DNA of 64,000 bases from Hirsutella rhossiliensis (taxonomy: Eukaryota; Ascomycota; Sordariomycetes; Hypocreales; Ophiocordycipitaceae): assembly GCF_020360975.1 (NCBI RefSeq), contig NW_025408675.1, forward strand, positions 930,001-994,000, in the 5' to 3' direction. A program made the translations under genes and the position numbers. Below are positions 1-12,322 of this stretch, piece by piece; the stretch's first letter is position 1, and each line of letters starts with the position of its first letter. The notes beneath the pieces are model-generated. The model saw only the letters and a list, made by a program, of their open reading frames with translations, did not search any database and was not told where the DNA came from.

Positions 1-1810
1 CTCGTCCATCCAGCGCCGGTTGCGGTTGTGGGGCAGCAGGTTGCCGGCCTGGCGGAGGAGGGAGCGCGACGACCGCACCGAGACGAGCGACAGCTCCGAG
101 TTGAGCGTGTTGAGCGAGCGGGCCGACACCTTCCTGCTGGGCACGCGGGCGCCGCCGAGCTGCGACGAGAAGCCCATCGGGTCCCTCTTCTGCAGCACGT
201 TCCTCCTCCTGGGAGACAACTGGGCCGACCGGAGCTCGGCGGGCGGGGTGCTGATCCTCGACGACGGGCGCGGCACGCTGATGAAGCCGTAGCGGTCGAC
301 GTCGGCGCCGTCGACGTCCTCCCAGTCCTCGAGGCCCCCGGCCAGCTCGGTTTCGCGGCGCGAGCTATCTTGATGCTGGGAGTAGAAACTTGTAGATCTT
401 GGAGTGGCGAAATGCGAAGCGAGATGGGCGGCGGACGCGCTGCGACGAGGCGGCACACGGGTCAGCACGAATCTCGACGGGGCGCGAGGCCGACAAGTGG
501 CCAGGAAATCCATACGGGTCATTCGCAGCCTCCTCTGCCGGGACCTCGGGGGTGGGCTCCAAGCGCTCGCAAAAGGAGTGTCTGGCGCCGTCTTCCCAAT
601 TGATGCCATCGCCAGTTTCATAGAGCGATCTCACCTTTTGAGACTCCTTCTCGACGTCGGGCGAAAGGACGCGGATGTCGGGCGTCGTCAGCAGGCTGCG
701 CGCCACCGTCTCGGCGGTGCTGACCTCGGAGACGGGCCTCGCGACATGGGCCGGGGGCGACAGGCGCGGGGCCCACGAGTCGGGCGATTGCTGGGCGTCG
801 TCGTCGTCGTCGAGGGCGCCGTCGAGGGCGAGGGGATCCTGGGACCCTCCAAACATGATGCTGCCGCGCTTGGAAAAGGAGAAGCCGGCCATGAAGTCAT
901 CGTCAATAAGGCTGGCGGTGGGGATGCGGACGGCCAGCGGCGAGTAGCGGCAGTCCGCTGAAGAAGGCGACGTGTCCGGGGTCGCGGGCATGGAGCGCGT
1001 TGGCCGAGGAGACTTTGTGCCCGCGTGGCTGTTGTTGTTATTGGCCGGGGCTGGGGTGGTGGCTGAGCCCCGCATCGGTGACGGCGGGTGCATCGGCGCC
1101 GCCCGTCCCGAAGAATCCTCGTCGCTCGACTTCCGCCCGTGCGACGACGAGAGCGACGACGACGAACGCCTGGACGCCAACGACCAGCGCAACGTAGACG
1201 ACGGGCCGTCCAATGGCCTCGACGCGGCCGCACACGCGATGCCCAGGCCAGCGACGGCCGTCTTGTTCCTGTCGCCGAGGTCCAGTGACCTGTCCCACGA
1301 TGCACGAACGGCGTTGGCCTGTCGCACGGCAGGAGACGCGGGGCCGGGGTCTGCCAGCGTCTTTAACCGGGCGCGCAGGGCCTGGTCCTCGTCGTCCTCG
1401 CACTCCTCCTCCTCCTCGTGGATCGTGGCCGACGACGTGGCCGTGGGCGCGTGCCCCGAGTCACGCTTCCAGTCGTCAAAGGCCCTCGCGGCTGCCGGTG
1501 CCGGGTCACGCAGGGCGGGATGCTGCTCCGTGGGCGGCGCAAGGCCCGGTAGGTAGCCGTGCGGCGGGGCGACGACGACGGGACTGTGCGAGGGACCGGA
1601 CAAGGACGACGAGGCGCTCTGCGTCGACGCCGAGCTGCTCAACCTCGACGTGCTAGCCACGCTCGCCACGCGGAGCAGGCTGCGAGGCGGAGGCAGAGGA
1701 ACGGGCGGCTCGGCGGGCTTCGTTTTCTCGTAGCGCAGGGCCACGAGAGTGGTGTCGTCGCGGAAAGGGCGACTTTTGTGACGGGAAGGCGGGGATTTCG
1801 TCGACGCCAT
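1..1810 (-). CDS. Probable TBC-domain (Rab-GAP-like) protein, N-terminal part, runs off the left edge
   Basis: Two exons are visible: 1810-516 and 439-<1, with an intron at 515-440 (76 nt) that starts GTATGG and ends TCGTCGCAG. The splice joins N-D-P to a frame that stays open to the window edge. The start at 1810 is chosen because MASTKSPPSRHK follows a CT-rich, leader-like stretch and the residues upstream are low complexity. The visible protein is about 580 residues, mostly Ser/Pro-rich and likely disordered, with a WEDVDGADVDRYGFI stretch and a later RKVSARSLNTLNSE and LLPHNRNRRWMDE stretch. From memory these resemble the region just before the TBC domain in fungal Rab GTPase-activating proteins. 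The TBC domain itself would lie outside the window, so the family call is an inference. The reading frame is well supported and the function is only moderately so. Confidence 0.5.
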
Positions 1811-3659
1811 GGTGACGGCGGAGACGGCGGATGGAGGAGAGTGTCTGCGAGTCTGCACTGATGGTGTCTTGCTGTTGTCCTGGGGTAGGCTGGTCCAGAC
1901 GACTTGTTTGCTGCAAGGCAGGAGCGGATGATGTTTCGGCTGGTCGCTAGCGAGTGTGGGAGGAAGCGAGAGGCAGACGAAGAAGACGACGAGAAGAAGC
2001 AGAAGCAGAAGATAAAGGTGACGCCGGCAGGAAGGCGAACCGGAGCAAGGGGGGTTGGCGGTGGTGGAGGATAGACTGTCTACCAATGGTGGTGGCTTGA
2101 GCTTGCCGGGCTCCAAGGATGGTGTAAGTGAGGTGCAAGTGGCAAAACCCGCGAGGATGCCTGGTGGCAAGACGGCTTTAGCTCGCCGGATGGTCGTCAA
2201 TGGCACAGCGCCAGAGGGGACCGGGGGGGGGTAAAAGGTGGAAGTGGAGGCGGAGGTGGTGGTGGTGGTGAAGGAGGAGGATGAGGAGGGGGGGGGAGGC
2301 TGAATCAAGGTGGGATGAATGGGGTCGAGGTCAGGGTCTCCGATCAGGGCGGGCAGGCGTGTGTTTGGATCGAGGGGAGGAGGAGCTGCTGGCTTGCTTT
2401 ATCATCATCCAGAGCTGGCTCGTGCCTTTTCTGTCGTCGTCGTTTTCCCGTCGAGGCTATTCTCCCCCATGCCTACCCCATGCACGCAAGGTTCGGCTCG
2501 GTCGGTACCAGGTATCTGTTTGAACCTTTTTTCTTTTCCTTTCCTTTTCCCTTTCCCCAAGGTTTATCTCTGGTCTTTCTTTTCAGGGGTTTTTTGGGAC
2601 AGGGCAATCTTGGCTGATGCACGGAAACCGGCTGGCCGTTTATGCGATGACGGGCCTCTTTGGCGAAGAGGAAACGCCTGACGTGTGAGGTGAGGGAGGA
2701 GGAGGCAGGGGAGGAGGAGGCGGAGGAGGAGGAAGAAGAAGGGGATAGGGATAGATAAAAAGGCCCCCTCCGTCTGGAAAATGGCGAACAACGGACAAGG
2801 TTTTGCTGAGGACCAGGTAGGGTCGGTGTGAGAGTTTGGGAGACGGAGGCAGATGGAGGCGGATGGGCAGATGAAGGCTTGCAGCTGCGAATGATGTGCT
2901 TTGCCCGCTATGGGGGAGAGCTTTAATTCAAGGACGCATGGAGCGAAAAAGCAAGGCGAGGGGAGGGGAGAAGAGGGAAAATTGGACGCCGGATTGTCTG
3001 TAGGTGACCAGAAGCAACGAAGACGATGGACGCATCGGGGCCTGCAAGTACTGTGTACCCAGAATTCTCTCTGTGCGAACGTAGTAGTAGTAGTAGTAGT
3101 AGTATTGATTACCGTCTGGGACATCCCTATAAGGGCAAAAGACGTGCTAGGCTAGAGAAGACTAGATACATAGAATATCCCGAGTACCTGGACTAAGGAC
3201 CGTGTGTAGCACCTAACCACTCCATCTAGCAATTCTGAGGCTCTGAGGCCGGTCGGAAATTCGGGCCCTTCCCCGGCAGCGGGTTCCAGGCACGGCAGTG
3301 AAGCCGTAATAGTAGTCAGTCTTTGGCCGAGGCCGGGTGACTGAGAAAGCCCACGAAGTCATGGGCCGGCCGCAAGCCCCTCGAGGAGGGCCTACGGGCA
3401 GAAAGAAAAGAAAAGAAAAAGGAAGCAGAGAGTGTAGCAATGTTAGTCGGGGATTCGCCCCGATGGCGATTGTCTTCGCAGGAGCGTTCGATCCGGGCCA
3501 CTTCGTGGTTATGACAGTCGGCGAAGTCCCCGTGCCTGCTCCTCGTAGCAAGCAGGTGGTGGAGGTGTTGTCGATTGGTGTGCAGCTCCGGGGACACCCG
3601 GGTGAGGCCTTGAGCTCTAGGCTCTTGTAGCTCTCGGGGCCCCGCGGCCCACCAGTCCA

Positions 3660-3957
3660 GAGGAAGTCGTGGCCGCTGGGCGGCAGAAAGGCCGCAAGGC
3701 GGCAAGTTCGGAGCCGCGAGACGGCAGAAGGAGGCAGAGCCGCAAGGCGGCAGAAGGCGAGGCCAGCCAGTAAAGGCGGCAGAGGGTGCGAGGCAGCGCG
3801 AGGCGTGCCAGGAAGGGCGAGAAGAAGGCGATGCCGCGAGGCGGCAGAAGAGGTCGGGGCCGCGAGGCGGCAGAAGTCGAGGCCAGCCAGTAAAGGCGGC
3901 AGAAGAAGGCGATGCCGCGAGGCGGCAGAAGGCGAGGCAGCGCGAGGCATGCCGTTA
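3660..3957. repeat. GC-rich minisatellite (GCCGCGAGGCGGCAGAAG-type units)
   Basis: About 300 bp are built from imperfect 15-18 bp units with the core GCCGCRAGGCGGCAGAAG, spaced by short linkers. A longer block with the core GAGGCCAGCCAGTAAAGG occurs twice (about 3757-3776 and about 3880-3898), showing higher-order duplication. The units happen to stay open in more than one frame, which produces long but repetitive Arg/Ala-rich and Leu/Pro-rich translations that I do not regard as genes. Confidence 0.75.
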
Positions 3958-4244
3958 TTCGAGACCAGCTTCCCAAGAGGAGACGAACTCTCCAAAGTCT
4001 GCCTTTTGGTGCTTGCTAGAGCCCCGTTAGGGCTAGAGAGGCAGAAGCATGGTCGGGTGACCTGAAAATAATTATCCACTAACAGGCTGCTAACAGCCCG
4101 CAGAAGAGAAGAATTTTTACAGGGGAGAGTTGCTCTCTGTGCGAACGGAACCTGTGCAAGTGACAGAAAGGATGGGACCCCCAGAGAGCCACCACCCACC
4201 GCCCGCCACATCACTCGACCCGCTGGCAGTCGTCGTCGCCCAAC

Positions 4245-4275
<31 letters not shown>

Positions 4276-5020
4276 AGCGTCGGGCGGTCTACCGGCGGCA
4301 GAGCAGTACAGTACCTCCTGTACTTGCTACTAGTACTGTAGGTGCAGGCAGTGGCCCGCATGCATACGACGGTGCACGCTGCAGGCTTTTCGGCTTACAG
4401 TAGAGTAGGTACCACCTCTTGCGCCACGTTTCCCTCTCTGCCTCTCTCGCTCCATCCATGTACTGTACAGTATACCTAATACTCTTTATTGCATTTTATT
4501 ATTCTCTGTTTCTCTGCGATCCCCCATCATCGACTCTACCACTGACACGCACCACGTCCACCACGTCCTTGCCTTTTCCATCCTCCCTCCCTCCCTCCAC
4601 AAGCGTCTCGACACGCGCGCGTGGTGGGGGGAGGAGGAGAGAGAGAGAGAGAGAGAGAGCAGCAAAGCAACCGGATCCAGCAAAAAGAGACGCAAGCGTA
4701 CCCAACCTGGCACGTGTGTTCATACATTGATACCGTACTGTGCCTCGGAGCTGCTACCACTGCCGCCTCGGAGCCTGTCTCTTGTCTCGTCCGGTGTTAC
4801 GTGAGAGCGCACGCATAAAGTTTGTGGCTGGATCATGCGTTGGACGAGCCCGCCACCCTCAAAAGGAAACAGTCAGCACCAAAAACGCCTCATCGGCAGC
4901 TGTCACTCGAGGCAGGTTTGAAAAGGGGGGGCAAAAAATATTTGCCATGGCCTCGAGAACGGCCCTCGGGGTTCCTTCTTTCCTGGTCTGTCCGCGGCCA
5001 GCGGTGAGACAAGGTGGGTG

Positions 5021-5103
5021 TGGTGAGTGAGGGTGGGTGAGTGAGGGTAGGTGGTGAGTGAGGGTAGGTGGTGAGTGAGGGTAGGTGGTGAGTGAGGATT
5101 GGG
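5021..5103. repeat. Tandem repeat, 17 bp unit
   Basis: The unit GGTGAGTGAGGGTAGGT is repeated about four times, with a degenerate copy at each end. It is G-rich on the plus strand. No gene overlaps it. Confidence 0.8.
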
Positions 5104-8064
5104 TGAGTGGGTGTACGGGCTACCTCGGTCTGCGCACAATCCTCCATGTGCCACGGGGTGCAGTGCTGTACAGTACAGTACATGTCGAGCCCTGCAAGCG
5201 TCGCCACCACCGCTCTCGTCGACTTTTTTTTGCATGCAAGGGAGACGCTGGTGATGATTGCTGCTTTTGCTTGCTGGATCCCTACCTACTTACTTAGGTA
5301 CTGTACAGGGTACACGCAGCTGCTGTAGGCACCTACCTTAGGTACCTAGGTACCGTAGGCAGTGGGTAGCGCAGCTGCAAGGTACCCGCCGGCGCCGGAG
5401 AGACAGGCGGCCTGCCCCACACATGCGAGTCCTTTTTAGGCCGGCGATGGCGCCATGCCCAAGCGGGAAGTCCGGTAACTTACAAACGACCTTGTCTCGC
5501 ACGCATTCATGCCTGCCGTTTGCTTTCAGACAACAAGAGCATTGTGTGTGTGTGTGTGTGTGTGTGTCTCGAGGCCGTGGCCGTCCGTGCCCCGTCGTGC
5601 AAACAGACCGACGGGCGGGGCCAAGAATCTTCACCGAGGCCAACGCGTACCGTACGCACACAGAGGGGCCGGCACAACCACCATTCATCATCTGTACACG
5701 CATGCATGCATGCATGCTACTCGATGCCCTAGGTACAGTACAGAGTACCTACATACAGGACAGTAAATAAGTTAACGTACTCCGTACTACCTGTCTGTAG
5801 ACGCATCATCCTGCAATGCATCTTGTATACCAGAGAGAAGCCACTGCTCGGCCGTCGACGGCAGCCACCAACCAATCCCTCTCGGCACAATGGATTCGGC
5901 AAAATGAGCCTGGACTGAATGGGGCAGATCAGCGCTCACAGCACATGGCAGTCGATCGATGCTGGAAACGTGACAATACCCGAGGCAGCGCATTCCTCAG
6001 ACCGCTGGATTGAGCACGGCCGGCCCCGTCTTGGAGGACGAGGGCCAATCATCGAAAGGAAAGAAAGAGGTGCCGTTGACTGGCTGAGAAAGGGTCGCGA
6101 AAAAAAAGGGAAAGAAAAGAACCGGCTGGGGCCATGCACTTACTGTAGTGACACATTGGCCCATCTACTCCGTACGGGGGGGCCTTTTTCTGTGCCCAAC
6201 GGCGTGTTGGTCGAAAGGGGTGCTCATTTAGCCAAGGGATCAAGGGATATTGCACTGTATATCCACCTACCTAGGTATGCAACAAGTATGCCTGTGCCGG
6301 GAGGGTCGAGGGTGGGCATCTCTCTCTCTCTCTCTGTCTCTCTCTCTCTCCACACACAGCAACAACGACAACCAGACAGACAGAAAAAAAAAACCGCTGC
6401 CGGAAATCCTCTATAGAATCAAGGAAAACAAAGTCCCCTGGCTTGAGCCCGATGCATCCGCGCCACACCACCGCATCCTCGTCCTCCCACACCACCACTG
6501 CCGCACCTACGCGTGTCCTCCGGCCCGGCCCTATCCCACTCGTCTCTTCACCGGGACCAATGGGGCCCCCATGTCTCTCTCTGCTCTCTGCTCTTTGCTT
6601 CTTCCAATATTCCCGGAGTGCTGTACTGTACATATACAGACAGACATAGCAGAGCTGTTGGCGCTGCACCTGCAATTCAAAGTACTGTAAAGCACCGGAG
6701 CGGGCAGACTGGCTGGAATTCCCCCCACCCAATAATGGAAGCAATGGAAGCCAAGATGCGGGTAGTGCGAATGTCTAATGCCCCCGACCCATACTCTCCC
6801 ACGCCTTGTCGATCCGCAAAGTCTGGTCGCCGGGCAGAGCAGAGCACGAGGCAGCACAGGGATGAGGCCGACATGCGACCCAGCAGTCGCCGGCACGCGG
6901 TCCAAGAAAAGAAAAGAAAAGACCCAAAAAAGAGACAGCGGCATCAAATAATGAGACCGAAAAGGAGCGGTGCTCAGAGTGCAGCAGGTAATGAGGACCA
7001 AAGAAAAAAGAAAGGTCCGGCATGGGCGGCTTTGGGGGCCGACGAACCCGGCTCGGCGGTTAGAGCATCGGCCCCAATTTCGGCCACGGCCTACCGGGCA
7101 CACGCTCAGATCCAACACGTTTGTTTCTTCCCCCATGCTTGGCGACAGGGCTCCCGGATACGGCCAGAATCTTGCGACTCCAATCTACTGTACGTACATA
7201 CAATGTTACAATATTATATCAGGTCCCCGACTTGGCCGAAAATGGCCTCACTTTGCCCCCTGCTTGCTGTATGCAGGTAAGCAAGTGCAATGTATGGTAT
7301 ACGGGCGGATGCTCAAGCGCTGCATCTCTCCTACAGTCCTCCTGCACTCGCACCAAGCTGCTCATCGGGTGCTAGAGAGCATCCATGTAAGAGAAGAGGA
7401 GAAAGGGTGTGAACTATCGCCATCAAAAGGCAACCACTAACCATCATCCCGTCTCCTTCACCTCCACCTCGCATCTTCCATGACGCGCACCCATCCATCT
7501 ACTGTACGCTACCATAACTCGATCCAAGGCACGCAAGGAGGCTGGGAGGAAGGGGAAGGGGGACAAGAAACTCTGCAAGTAAGCAAGCAAGCACGCACGC
7601 ACGCACGCACGCACGTGTGTGCCACGAACCAAACCCAAGGCAACCAAGGACCACGGATAATGCCGGCAGCTCCAAGGCTGTGGGTTGGTAAAGTTGGCGG
7701 CTCCTTCGTCATCGACCCGCCCGGCCAAAAAAAAGGGTTTTGCAGAGTACGTCATGCATGGATCATGGACCGCCATGAGGCTGTGCGCTGAAGGGAAACG
7801 AAGACAAGATGGCAAGCTACGGATGGGAAAAAGAAAAATTTGGAAAAGAGAAAAATGACACAGGCAGCAGAGACACGGCTGCAAGGGGTAAATGCCAAGG
7901 ATCCCGGAAAACGAAGCCCTGCAAATTAGGAAGAGGAAAAAGAAAGCACATCTCCACGTCTCGGCGACAAGCTCCCCAACGCTGCGGCTCCGTCGCCTCG
8001 TGTCCCATTCATCCATCCATCCATCCATCTATCCACCCACCGTCATCATTCCCGTACAGTATCC

Positions 8065-8078
8065 GTACTGTACAGTAC
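8065..8078. repeat. Perfect 14 bp palindrome, one of a dispersed family
   Basis: The sequence GTACTGTACAGTAC is its own reverse complement. Related words occur in intergenic DNA across the window: TACTGTACAGTA at 4461-4472, CTGTACAG at 5166-5173, GGTACCTAGGTACC at 5341-5354 and TACCTAGCTAGGTA at 54907-54920. Non-palindromic pieces such as TACTGTA and CCGTACTCCGTA recur near 5.7, 6.6, 7.2, 20.1, 42.1-42.2, 44.3, 49.5, 54.6 and 55.1 kb. I did not notice any inside the exons annotated here. Confidence 0.7.
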
Positions 8079-8592
8079 ATGCCGGTAGGCCGCCATGTCG
8101 GCTCCGACCGGCAGACGGGCGGGCTTCCCGCTCCCGAGCAAACAGGGCCGCCGTCATGTCACGAGTCACGAGCATGTCAAGAGTGAGAAAAAGAAAGCAA
8201 GAACCCAGCATCCCTTCCCATCAATCCACGTTCCCGTCGCCCCATGGCCATCGGTGCTCAAGACGTACGCTGGCAGACATGAACATAAAACAGACAACGG
8301 AAAGACAAAGAATCACGCCATGCTCATTTTCTCGCGGACCGGCCGACAGGCGGTGCCGTATCCTCATCCCCAATTTTGCCGAGGCTTGACCTCACTTCGT
8401 CCATTCCTTGTCCGTGCAACGCGTGCTTCTCGCCTGTCATGTACACACAAACAATGGCCTCTCATGGTAGCCGGATGGATCCCTTCAGCTTCGCTTCCCC
8501 TGCAGGCAGCGAGCCACCCAAAGGCGTAATGAGAAACAGGGGCAAAAGGAGACAGTCGCTCGCTGCCTCCCATCTCAGCCCAACGCGCTCCC

Positions 8593-11287
8593 TCACACTT
8601 CCTCGTTTTCCCAGTCCTTCTCCTCAAACATGGGCTCCTTGCGCACCCCGCTCACCTCGAGCTTCTCCAGGAACTCGGCCGGCACCGTCGGTATGTACTT
8701 GAGCTCCCGCTCGCGGTTCATGCCCCCGAAGCCCGCCCCGTACGACACCAGCATGTCCGTCACCGACGGCAGCGTAAACGGCAGCATCAGCGCCGGGTCC
8801 AGCAACAGGTGCTCCGGCGCGTCCTCCCCCTCTCCGTCCGATGCGTCCGCCCCGTTCGCCTTGGGCGGACTCGGGCCGCCGCCGGGCGCCTCGAGTCCGT
8901 TGCCGTTCGCCTTGCCCCTGACAGGCGTGGCCGGCGCGTAGTCCCCGCCCGTGGGCGACAGCGGCGAGGCCGCCCGGCTGCGGCGCCGGTCTCGCTTGAG
9001 CGCCGCCTCCCGCTGCACCGCCAAGAGGTACTTCGTCGCGCTCTTGGGTAGCCCCTTCTCCCCAACCTCGGGCCGGTAGTGCGACGCTGCGTGGATAAGT
9101 TGCTGGGGCGTAAGCCTCTTGAGCTGTTGCAGCGTGCCCACCAGCGCCTCGAGGTCGTCGGGCCCCAGGGACGAGAAGCACTGTAGCCACTGCAGGAGCT
9201 GGATGCAGGGGGCCAGGTGTCGCCGAGCCGCGTCCGCCGTCATTTCCCCCGTCGACCGCGTCTCCCCTCCCTCGTAATGCTCGGCCTGTCTGTTGTTGGT
9301 CCGCGCCCAGTCCTCCAGGGTGGACATGTTCATGCGGATCTGCATGGCCTTTGTCCGCGCCAGGTATTTCCTGTTGGACATGATCCTGTTGAACAGCTCG
9401 GCACCGATCCAGTAGAGCAGCTGCGTCACGATCTGCGCCGTAATCACCGAGTGCACGTCGTAGAGGTCCAGGACGAAGAGCGTCGAGGACAGGAGCGACG
9501 TCACGTTCCTCGGGGCCGGCTTGGCCCGCCGCTTCGGCGACGGGGGCCGGAAGCGCTTCTCGGGCGGCTCTTGCTTGACCGTCGTCTTTCGCTTAAAGAG
9601 CTTCCACTCGTTCTGAAAGGTAATATCCTCGAAGCCGGGAATGGTTTCGTGGTCCAGCATGGCCGCGTCCAGGACCTTGTCGAGGCGTCGCTCGGCGTCG
9701 CGGACGATGAGGATGAAGATTTCGTTGATGAGTTCGGCGAGGTGGGCCTGGAACTCGGACGTCGCCTCGACCAGGCCGGCATCCTTCTTCAAGTAGTGCA
9801 GCAGCAGCGTCGCGTTGGAGAGCCAAAAGGCCAGGATGGTCATGTCCCACTGCGACCTCTCGACCACGTCGTTGATGAGGTCCATGGCGCTCACGAGAAG
9901 CCTCTCGAGCAGCTCGGGGCTCGAGTGGTAGTGGGCGTATCGGGCGCTGAGGAAGATCATGTTGGCGGGCACCGGCTTTTGCGACGGCGACCTCTGCGGC
10001 GTCATTTTGGTGATGATGATGTCGAGGATCCGATCGAGCTCGCTTTCCTGAAAGACAAACATTTGGTCGTGGAGGCAGCGGCTCCAGTCAAACTCCTGCT
10101 GCTCCTCCTCAAAGTCGTCGGCGGGCTTGGCAAGGCGTGTCGCGTCAGCACGGGGTGCGGGGCGCGTCAAGGCGTTGCAGACCTACCTCTGGCTGGTCGT
10201 CCATGCCGACGTTGCCCAGGTCGACCTCGAGGTCCCTGGCGCTCTCCATCATGAGGCGCCTCCGCATCTCGTTTTCGGCCATTTCCTCCTCGAAGCGCTC
10301 CTGGGAGAAGCCCGGGCTGTAGTAGTCGTCACCGACGCCCGCGTTTCCGAGGTTGTAGCCATTGTCATGCAGGTAGTACGACATTTCGCTGTCGGGCGGG
10401 ACAAAGTCAAAGGCGGTGCGCCCCGACGACGTCTTCTGGTCCGAGGATGCGTTGTTGTCGAGGAGCAGCTTGGCGATGCCCTTGTGGCGGTTCGTCATGG
10501 CCCACATGAGGGGACTCCACTGATTCCGGTCCTGCTTGTCCACGTCGGCGCCGGCCTCGATCAGAGCCTGCACAACGCTTTCATGGCCCTGCCAAGACGG
10601 ATGAGCTTTGGGGGGAAGGGGAGGAGATGGTGGAAGGGGGGGAGGGAGAGGAGAGGGAAACCAAATGTCCGAGACACTCGAGGCGGCCGACTTACAAAGC
10701 AGCTGGCATAGATGAGAGGCGGGGTGCCGTCCTCGTCAGAGGCGTTGACGTCGGTAAAGGGCTTTGCCTTTCCCGTGACCAGGCGCTTGACCTTTGCGAC
10801 GTCGCCGTTGCTGGCGGCCATGGCCAGGGCCTTCTGGAGCATGGCCTTCTTGTCCGCCTCGGTCAGCTTCTCGTCGTCGGCGACTGCCTGCTCATCCTCG
10901 AGGCCTTGACCGGACTGGTTGGCAGCGGCCTGGGCTTGCAGCATCTGCATCAGCCTGGCGTCGCTGCTCTTGGGGCCGTTGGCGGCGGAGCCCTGGGCGT
11001 AGTCGGCGTCGTTGAGCGACAGGTTTCCGAAATTGAGGGGCTTGGCGAGCGCGGGCGTCGTGAGGAACTGGGACTGGCCTGGGAGGGAGGGATCCGGGTC
11101 AGCGGCCCAGTGGCGGCGTGACGGGCATGGGAGGGGACGAACCTTGCCATCCGTCATACATTTCCGTCTCGGCGACGAAGCCCTCGGTGGGCGCGTGTCT
11201 GCGGTCGTCGAGCGAGGTTGGCAGATCTGAAGGGATGACGCGCGGCCTGTGATCGCCATCGCTGCCGGTCGAATCCCCCAGGTCCAT
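8593..11287 (-). CDS. Ankyrin-repeat and dilute (DIL) domain protein
   Basis: Four exons: 11287-11143, 11078-10696, 10588-10187 and 10125-8593. Introns are 64, 107 and 61 nt (donors GTTCGT, GTAAGT, GTAGGT) and the frame stays open throughout. The product is 820 residues. Residues ~125-235 form ankyrin repeats (DGTPPLIYASCFGHESVV, ALIEAGADVDKQDRNQWSPL, AKLLLDNNASSD). The last exon encodes a DIL-type helical region (~330-660) with the signature LFNRIMSNRKYLARTKAMQI followed by NMSTLEDWARTN, as in the globular tail of class V myosins. A basic linker (~495-515) and a low-complexity tail (~690-750) are also present. In fungi this ankyrin-DIL pairing is a conserved, poorly characterised cytosolic family without a motor domain; cargo or cytoskeleton adaptor function is inference. 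The start ATCATGG has good context and lies just before an acidic N-terminus. Confidence 0.88.
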
Positions 11288-12322
11288 GATGGGAGAAGGG
11301 GTGCAGCCAGGCCGGCTGGCTCATGGAAGTCGGGCAGCGCTTTTGGATGAAGCCGAGGCTGTGCGCCGTGGTGGGGGAAAGACGAGCAACAAGGCGGCTC
11401 GAAGCCGTGGGACAACGCTCTCGAAGCGGGGGAAGGGGGGTCCGGGGGCGAACGGGCGGCAGAGGGAGAGGCGGAGAGGCGGGGGAGGATGCTGGCGATG
11501 CAAGAATGACCAGACAGGCGGGCCGGCGCTGTTTGTGCGGGAGAAGGGCTTCGTCGTGTCTTGTCTGTCAAGGGTATTGGGACAACAATCGTAAGGCAAC
11601 AGGAAATGGCCAGTACTGCAAGTTGCAAATGGTGAGGTAATCAGGCTTCCTTGGCTTGGGTACCTGAGCTGAGGTACTGATGAATCTCCCAAGGTGGGGG
11701 GGAAGGGGGAGGGGCCAATACCTCGAACCCCCCCCCCCCTTTTTGGAGGACGACCATCTGAACATTTCTCGACTTTCACGAAACTATGCGTCTGGGCCAT
11801 TGGCTGGATACTACTCTTGTTTGAATCATCGGGGTCTGTACTCGCATGTACCTCTGACGAACTGCCCGGGCGCTCCACCCGGCGCATTGGAGTCGCGCGA
11901 GATTGTTCATGCCCGTCGTTGCCACCCAAAACTACTAATGGCTGCTGTCGAGACAAAGGTCTCGCAGGGCAGTGCCACTCTTCTTCCTTTCCTACCCTTT
12001 GCTCTCTGGCTTGCGCTATTCCTTTTTGCTTGTCCTCCCTGGACATGAAGCGTTCCTGTCAGATCAGCGGCTCGGCAGAGAGACAGGCCGCGACACGAGT
12101 CGCCATGCTTGGCTACCCAAGGAAACGAGACCCTTAGCATTTAAATACGTGCAAGGTTAATAATGGCGTGCAGATTTAACCAAGGGTCGCTCCGGCTGCT
12201 GACAGACTCAGATCCCCTCACCACTAATACCCATGAGGGTTCGACAAAGAATAACCCGCGCGAATATTTCTGGGTCGCACAGACGTGCTCGTGGCTGCGT
12301 AAAGTTGACATCGACCTCTCTC
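11288..12322. other. Intergenic region between two minus-strand genes
   Basis: This is the promoter side of the DIL/ankyrin gene and the 3' side of allantoicase. It contains homopolymer C and G tracts (about 11703-11741) and no reading frame that I can support. Confidence 0.55.

Larger units (their letters stand above)
1811..8592. other. Repeat-rich intergenic spacer, no convincing gene
   Basis: No reading frame here shows a recognisable domain or plausible exon structure. The first 500 nt are probably the promoter and CT-rich leader of the leftmost gene. The rest holds simple repeats and palindromes: GTA repeats at 3081-3103, AG at 4247-4275 and 4636-4659, a minisatellite at about 3660-3955, a 17 bp tandem repeat at about 5021-5103, GT at 5543-5567, CATG at about 5698-5715, TC at 6319-6350, CACG at about 7590-7617 and CATC/ATCC at about 8006-8035. 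Poly-AAAAG tracts are also frequent. Confidence 0.6.

Noticed and set aside
3213..4361. 382-codon minus-strand frame
   Set aside because: It is generated by the minisatellite and AG repeat; the translation is repetitive Leu/Pro/Arg with no family.
9217..10254. 345-codon plus-strand frame antisense to the DIL/ankyrin gene
   Set aside because: It is a shadow of a well-supported exon on the other strand.
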